Shown here piece after piece: positions 59,184 to 64,000 of a DNA stretch of 64,000 bases. Under the pieces are notes generated by a model. That model was not told the origin of the DNA, did no database searches, and was given only the letters and a program-made list of their open reading frames with translations. The stretch's first letter is position 1. Every line of letters starts with the position of its first letter. Made by a program: the position numbers and the translations under genes. Where the stretch lies: positions 682,001-746,000 of the forward strand of contig CM070604.1 in assembly GCA_036346395.1 (NCBI GenBank), read 5' to 3'. This stretch comes from Hsuehochloa calcarea. Lineage: Eukaryota; Streptophyta; Magnoliopsida; Poales; Poaceae.

Positions 59184-61230
59184 TTACCTGTCATAGCCAC
59201 CGGCACCGCCACCGGCACCGGCACGGCGCCCGTAGCCTCTTTCAGGCATTCGATAGGGAGAATACTGCAAAGATCTAGAGCGCTCCCTTCTTGTCCTACC
59301 ACCATAGGGAGATCTGTGGGGGGAGTATCCCCGGCCACCCCTGCTTTCGTAGTAATCTCGGGTATCCCTGTGGGGGGAGTAGTCTCGGGTGTCCCTGTAG
59401 GAAGGGTAGTCTCGAGTATCCCGGTAGGACGAGTACATGGGAGGTGGAGGAGACCTGCGGTAGCTATTGCCATAATACTCGTCACGACCATAGCCTCTGC
59501 GATATCTCCCACCGCCGCGCTGCTCTCTACGGTCATATCGATGACCTGTCAAAGGAAAATTTCAACTACAACATAAGTTGTAAATAACAAGGCATTTGAA
59601 CATCATAAAAGTACAACAAGAACCAGCAGGGAGAAGAGAGAGAGAGATTAGGCAGGACGGTGTATATTCTAATGGTAGCTACTATCTACAGATGTAGATC
59701 ACAAGCCTTGGCTGCTTTTCATACCAAGATAACTTCCAGGAGTAGGTGTCCTTGGGCGACCTCGGCGTGACTGAAATAATAGAAACAATAATTAGTACAG
59801 AGTTAGGTTCCAAGCTATGATATGAAAACAAATACCATTCTGATTATGTAGGTAATTACAAGTTTCTCTTACAATCAATGGATATACACCCTGCAATAAC
59901 GGACCAAGAAGGAAATAAGTAATGAAGAGCACAAACTCCAACATTGCTATGCATGTCACCACACATCTTGACTAAAGAGTTGGGAATGTCCGTTGATTAG
60001 TTGATGTGGAAGTTCCAGGTGAATGATCAGGTTTAGTTGAAAATTTGCTACGATTAGTTGTTGTGAATCTTGTGGTGCATAGTAACCCTTTGGGCTGTCC
60101 ATTGATCAAGCTGTATGAGCTAAAGTTGAAATGGATGAACTCAGCATCTTGATTGCTGCACATAGCTTGCACAATCTTCTGAATAATAACCAAAAAAACC
60201 TCCACGTCAACATACAGGAAAAATAAGGTCGCGTCTGCATCAACAACCCAAGCGGAGGTGCAAACAATTACCTTTTCAACTGTGATGTGTCGGCCTTCCA
60301 TTGCAGACTGGTTCAGATACTTGATACAGCGTTCAGCATCTTCAGCGGTGTCCATAGTTACAAAAGCAAATCCACGAGAAACACGTGTATGGGGTTCAAG
60401 AACAACATGGCAACCAACCACCTAACAAACAGGAAATGTCATAACTTGGCACTTTCGAGGAACAAGGAGTCTGCGAGCACTTTATATAAGTCAACTAACC
60501 CTTCCTTCCTTAGAGAAGTAATCTTTAAGTTCCCTTTCAGTCACTCTAGAAGAAAGTCCAGTCACATACAGAGTATTTCCATGATTTACAGCATCAGCCT
60601 CCCTGCAACCAGAAACAGATTAAGAATGTGCAAATTGCAGATGAAGAATTGTTGCTTGTGAACACAGCTCTCAACAACAACACACTGTAAACTTGGAACT
60701 TGTCCTCGCCTGAGAACACAACTTGCCTAGTATGAACACAACTCTAAAAAAGAACACATTGTAATAATATATTGCAAAAATACATGTAAGTTTTTTTAGT
60801 GAGGAGAAACACAATACTCAAAATAAATGGAGTAGAGGCAATATTAGCAAACAATTGAATGAAGAATCCTGAACACCTCTCATGGCTTCTTGATCTTGTC
60901 CTCGCCTGAGTTTTAGGATCAGGCAATGGAGACCTGGACTGGGATGGAGGTGCAGGTGATCGTGATCTTGACCTTGATTTTGGGTGCCCCCTGTAAGGAG
61001 AAGGGGACCTTGAGTACCTGAAAGTAAGAAATTAATCAATTATCACTAGCATGTGTTAAAGATTAAATAGTCCTAGTAGTTCTGAAAAGGATGCTCTGGT
61101 AATTGGTAAAAGAAGGCAACAAAATAAGCAGTTGAAAATCTAAATTAACATACAAAACCAGTGCAAACATGCTCAACGAAAACCATGACCAAGATTAGCA
61201 AAAGAAATCCCTTGCTTACCGGTAGGACAT
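59184..61230 (-). CDS. SR45a: SR45a-like (transformer-2-type) RS/RRM splicing factor
   Basis: Six coding exons on the minus strand join in phase: 61220-61230, 60877-61017, 60500-60602, 60272-60421, 59725-59770 and 59184-59545, about 270 aa. The first exon is tiny, encoding MSY and two bases of an Arg codon. An N-terminal RS region follows (YSRSPSPYRGHPKSRSRSRS). The single RRM has RNP2 LYVTGL and RNP1 RGFAFVTM, and ends AMEGRHITVEK. After the linker RRGRPRTPTPGSYLG, typical of Tra2/SR45a proteins, comes a Gly/Arg/Tyr-rich tail with three RDTRDY repeats and SPHRSP motifs. The family binds pre-mRNA and modulates splice-site choice in the nucleus; Arabidopsis SR45a is stress-responsive and itself alternatively spliced. 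The stop codon overlaps a consensus donor (CAG|GTAAGG), so a different last exon is possible. Symbol by similarity to Arabidopsis SR45a. Confidence 0.85.
61117..61186. repeat. Local duplication around SR45a exon 1, copy 1 (partner 61295-61365)
   Basis: GCAGTTGAAAATCTAAATTA and CAAAACCAGTGCA occur here in intron 1 and again at 61295-61365 upstream of the start codon. The 11-nt first coding exon therefore sits between two direct copies of about 70 bp. Confidence 0.7.
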
Positions 61231-61429
61231 TGAGGCAGAGAAAAACAGAAAACGATGGATAGCATACTACAATGAAGTTAAAAGGAACACTTAGCAACAA
61301 ACTTAGCAGTTGAAAATCTAAATTAACATGCAAAACCAGTGCACAATAATGCTTAATGCAAACGTTTTTTTTTACAATAATATTATTAAAAAAATACAAA
61401 TATAAATAGTCGTTTTTTTAAAACAAAAC

Positions 61430-61690
61430 TAAGCTACTGTTGCCCATTGGAAGGTGTTAGGCGCTATTGTCGCCATTCCAAATAGCAACAGTAGCCTAAG
61501 CAGTGGCGACAAGGGCATGAACAATCTATGTCGCCACTCCAAATGGCAACAGGACCTTGTCGCCATTTCAACTGATGGCACGATCTTAAATTTTTTAATA
61601 TTAAAATTTTGGAAAACCGTCATTTCAAATGCTGACAGGGATCCCGCAAATCTCTGTCGCCATTCCAAATAACGACACAATCTACCCTAT
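61430..61690. repeat. TGTCGCCATT palindromic repeats, probable end of MULE 2
   Basis: At least five copies of TGTCGCCATTCCAAAT / ATGGCAACAGG half-palindromes in about 250 bp, immediately upstream of a transposase gene. Similar clusters at 30.1, 37.6 and 53.1 kb. Likely terminal or subterminal transposase-binding region; the outer boundary was not resolved. Confidence 0.55.
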
Positions 61691-64000
61691 AAAAGACCCC
61701 AAAATTATAGCATAACTCTTTTATTCAGAAAAAAGTGAGGGGAGGGAAGGGAGAAGAGAGGAGAGGAGAGAAGCTAGCGAGGCGCTGCCCGTACGATCGC
61801 CCACCTTTCAGGTAATTTTTTTAACCGAATGGATTACATAGTTTTAGATGTATGGTTACATAGTGTAGTATGTTGTACATAATCCTTTTCATTGGGTAGT
61901 TTAGTTTTGGATATGTGGTTAATCGTGGAAATTTTGTTTGCGGCGTAGTACGTCAAATATGTCGGACGCCACCAATTTCAAAATTTACAACAGTCAGGGG
62001 ACTATTATTGAGGGTACCGAAGGGATTGATTTGCGTTATTTTCAATCGGCAACCGTGACCCTAACAAGACCAGAACAACGTACATGGTGCGCTGTGATGT
62101 GGTGGTTGTTCCACACATTCGATTTGGACCATCTTGTGTATGATCTGAGATTGAGTTGCCTTACCAACCGAGCTCCACAGAGCACATATTCGGAGTTAGT
62201 GCAGCTCAAGGGAACAAGATCATAACAGTAATATGTATGCGAGGCGAGGGAGGAACGGTGGGATTTGGTCTTTCTAGCCCAGGTATATGCCAAGTCCACT
62301 CCTGCATCGGCGGCTGAACAAGAAGGGGGTAGTGATGCCAAAGAAGAAGTCGGGGACTCCAGCCACAGCGCGGTGCACACAATGACCGAATGTTCGAAAG
62401 TTGCTGATCCTATCGATGAAGACCATGTGGAAGGAGCTCCTTCAGTCAGGCAAGCTAGTAGGCTTGCTGACGAGGGTGAAGAGCTGAAAGCCCTAGTGCA
62501 AATGATGGATCTCGAAGACCAGGACTACATGGCATTGTCAGAAGATGAAGGATTCAACGACGAGAATGTTATGGACCAGCAGAGTGGAACACATATCAGT
62601 TCAATAACCTCTGTCATTAACGAAAACTTCTGTGTGCCATGAGAGTACGACCAGAGCGAGGTCTGACAATGAGCTATGTACAAATGCAAGGAGACCGTGC
62701 AGGAGGCGGACAAATTATGAGCCTTGTCGGTGCGGCGTACATTCACAGTTGTCAAGCCTAACCCAAGATGCTACGACGTGAAGTGTGACATAGAGGGATG
62801 TCCTTGGCGATTGCACGCATTTAAGCTTAAGTGGGATACCTACTGGAAATGCTCTATAGTGATCCCTCATACATATGTCGCCGCTGACTCAGTGCAGTCC
62901 CATAGGAACCTATCATCAGACTTCATCACCAACATCATGTACGACGAGATCGTGGATAATCTAGATTTTGAGCAATGATCCATCATTCGGGGGATTGAGA
63001 CAAAGTTATAATACACAATCAACTATGCCAAGACGTGGAGGGCAAAACAGAAGGCATTGGAATCAAGGTTCGATATGTTCGAGGACTCCTACCACAACCT
63101 CCCCAAGCTACTCGGAGTCATACAAGACAGGAATCCTGGAACTTATGTCGACATTCAAGATTCCACGCATCTGAATTGAGGCAATAAAACGATACTGAAG
63201 CGAGCATTCTTCGCCTTTGGCCCATGCATCAATGCATTCCAGCACTGCTGTCAATCTTATGCGTGGATAACACATTCCTGACTGGAAAGTACAAGAGCGG
63301 GATACTGATTGCAATAACGACGAACGGGAACAATCAAGTTCTTCCATAGCATTCGCTTTCATCGAAAGCGAGAACACGGATAGTTGGTTGTGGTTCCTAA
63401 GGATTTTAAGGATTTTTGTTGTACAAGGCGGTCGTAACGTATGCGTCATACATGATCGGCATACGTGGCGCAAGGTACCACAAATTACATTGTTAACAGA
63501 AGTAACAATGTGTCACTCGCTATGGCATTCAAGATGGGCTGAAGGAGAAGTGCAAGAAGGTGAGATGCATCAGGCATTCAAGATGGGCACAAGGGAGCTG
63601 TGCTTCGAGATACTGTGCAGGGATAAAAGACGCTGCGGGACGAACCGTGAGAGGATCACCCACGAGTGCATGCTACGCCGCGCTAGCTGCGTATGCACTT
63701 GCAATAAGCCTCTTCTTCTGCATAGGGTCTACTCCCATGTTATGGCCGCATGTTCGACGGTGGTGCAGCATCCCGATCAGTACATCTCTAATTATTTCAA
63801 TGAGGAGGTGATGCAAACCTGCAGTGCAGAGCTGTATGGTTACGGCATGGTTGGCTATTTCACTGGCCATCCGACCTGGGAGCAACTTACCTGGGCTGCA
63901 GACATCGATAGGCTGAAGGCAAAGGTTGACCGGCGACAGGTATGGTGTATCAGGAACGACATGGACAAAGCAAAAACCAAACGTCGTACGAAGAAATGCT
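61690..64000 (+). pseudogene. MULE 2: mudrA-type transposase, decayed, truncated by window end
   Basis: A purine-rich leader (61737-61790) ends at a donor-like CAG|GTAATT; the start ATG follows at 61959 (MSDATNFKIYN). Segments in order, with frame changes: LTNRAPQSTYSELVQLKGTR; LVFLAQVYAKSTPAS; an acidic linker; the MuDR domain with CYDVKCDIEGCPWRLHA (about 62773-62823); FFAFGPCINAFQ (about 63208); an eroded DDE core with NTFLTGKYKS, NNQVLP and the IESEN region; WLWFLRILRI (63390-63420). A SWIM finger follows with CNKPLLLHRVYSHVMAAC, where Tyr replaces a conserved Cys, then YGMVGYFTGHPTWEQL. Several frame shifts and stops show it is inactive. It reads away from SR45a, head-to-head. Confidence 0.8.

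Noticed and set aside
59105..59536. 143-codon minus-strand ORF in another frame of the SR45a last exon
   Set aside because: Frame shadow created by the RDTRDY repeats (repeating TPPTGTPE pattern); the in-phase frame gives a typical SR45a tail.

Overview
The window is nuclear DNA of a grass (Poaceae). The evidence is split genes with GT-AG introns, a 15-exon ATR kinase gene whose conceptual protein closely resembles rice ATR as I remember it, a plant-type bHLH gene, a plant SR45a-type splicing-factor gene, and a dense load of plant transposons (hAT, Mutator-like/MULE, Ty3/gypsy-derived LTR elements). I cannot name the genus from sequence alone. There are no bacterial operons, CRISPR arrays, rRNA genes or convincing tRNA genes.

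Layout. 0.48-0.9 kb: decayed C-terminal end of a hAT transposase. 1.4-12.9 kb (+): intact ATR checkpoint kinase gene; I traced all 15 coding exons, giving about 2716 aa from HEAT repeats to FATC. 14.2-23.0 kb: an 8.7-kb Mutator-like element with about 83-bp terminal inverted repeats and a near-perfect 9-bp target duplication. It carries two convergent decayed genes, a plant-mobile-domain (PMD) gene (+) and a mudrA-type transposase (-), plus a GRF-like cargo segment and several tandem repeats. 25.4-26.7 kb (-): four-exon bHLH gene (315 aa) of the Arabidopsis bHLH93/bHLH61 type. 28.6-30.7 kb: MULE-cargo debris in two direct copies, one internally deleted. 30-37.6 kb: repeat-rich DNA without a supported gene.

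37.69-53.08 kb: a tandem LTR retrotransposon array, LTR-internal-LTR-internal-LTR, with 2.44-kb LTRs and 4.03-kb internal regions. One 5-bp target duplication (GAAAC) flanks the whole array. The element is non-autonomous; only a trace of an integrase C-terminus is recognisable. Differences between its copies are not random: GCTG and CTTTG replace each other again and again, which points to consensus-sequence artefact or another systematic process. 53.1-59.2 kb: gene-poor repeats. 59.2-61.2 kb (-): six-exon SR45a-like RS/RRM splicing factor. 61.4-64.0 kb (+): a second, decayed MULE transposase, head-to-head with SR45a and cut by the window end.

ATR (DNA-damage signalling), the bHLH factor (transcription) and SR45a (splicing) are ordinary single-copy-type genes that happen to be neighbours; I see no functional cluster. 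Most of the remaining sequence is transposon-derived.
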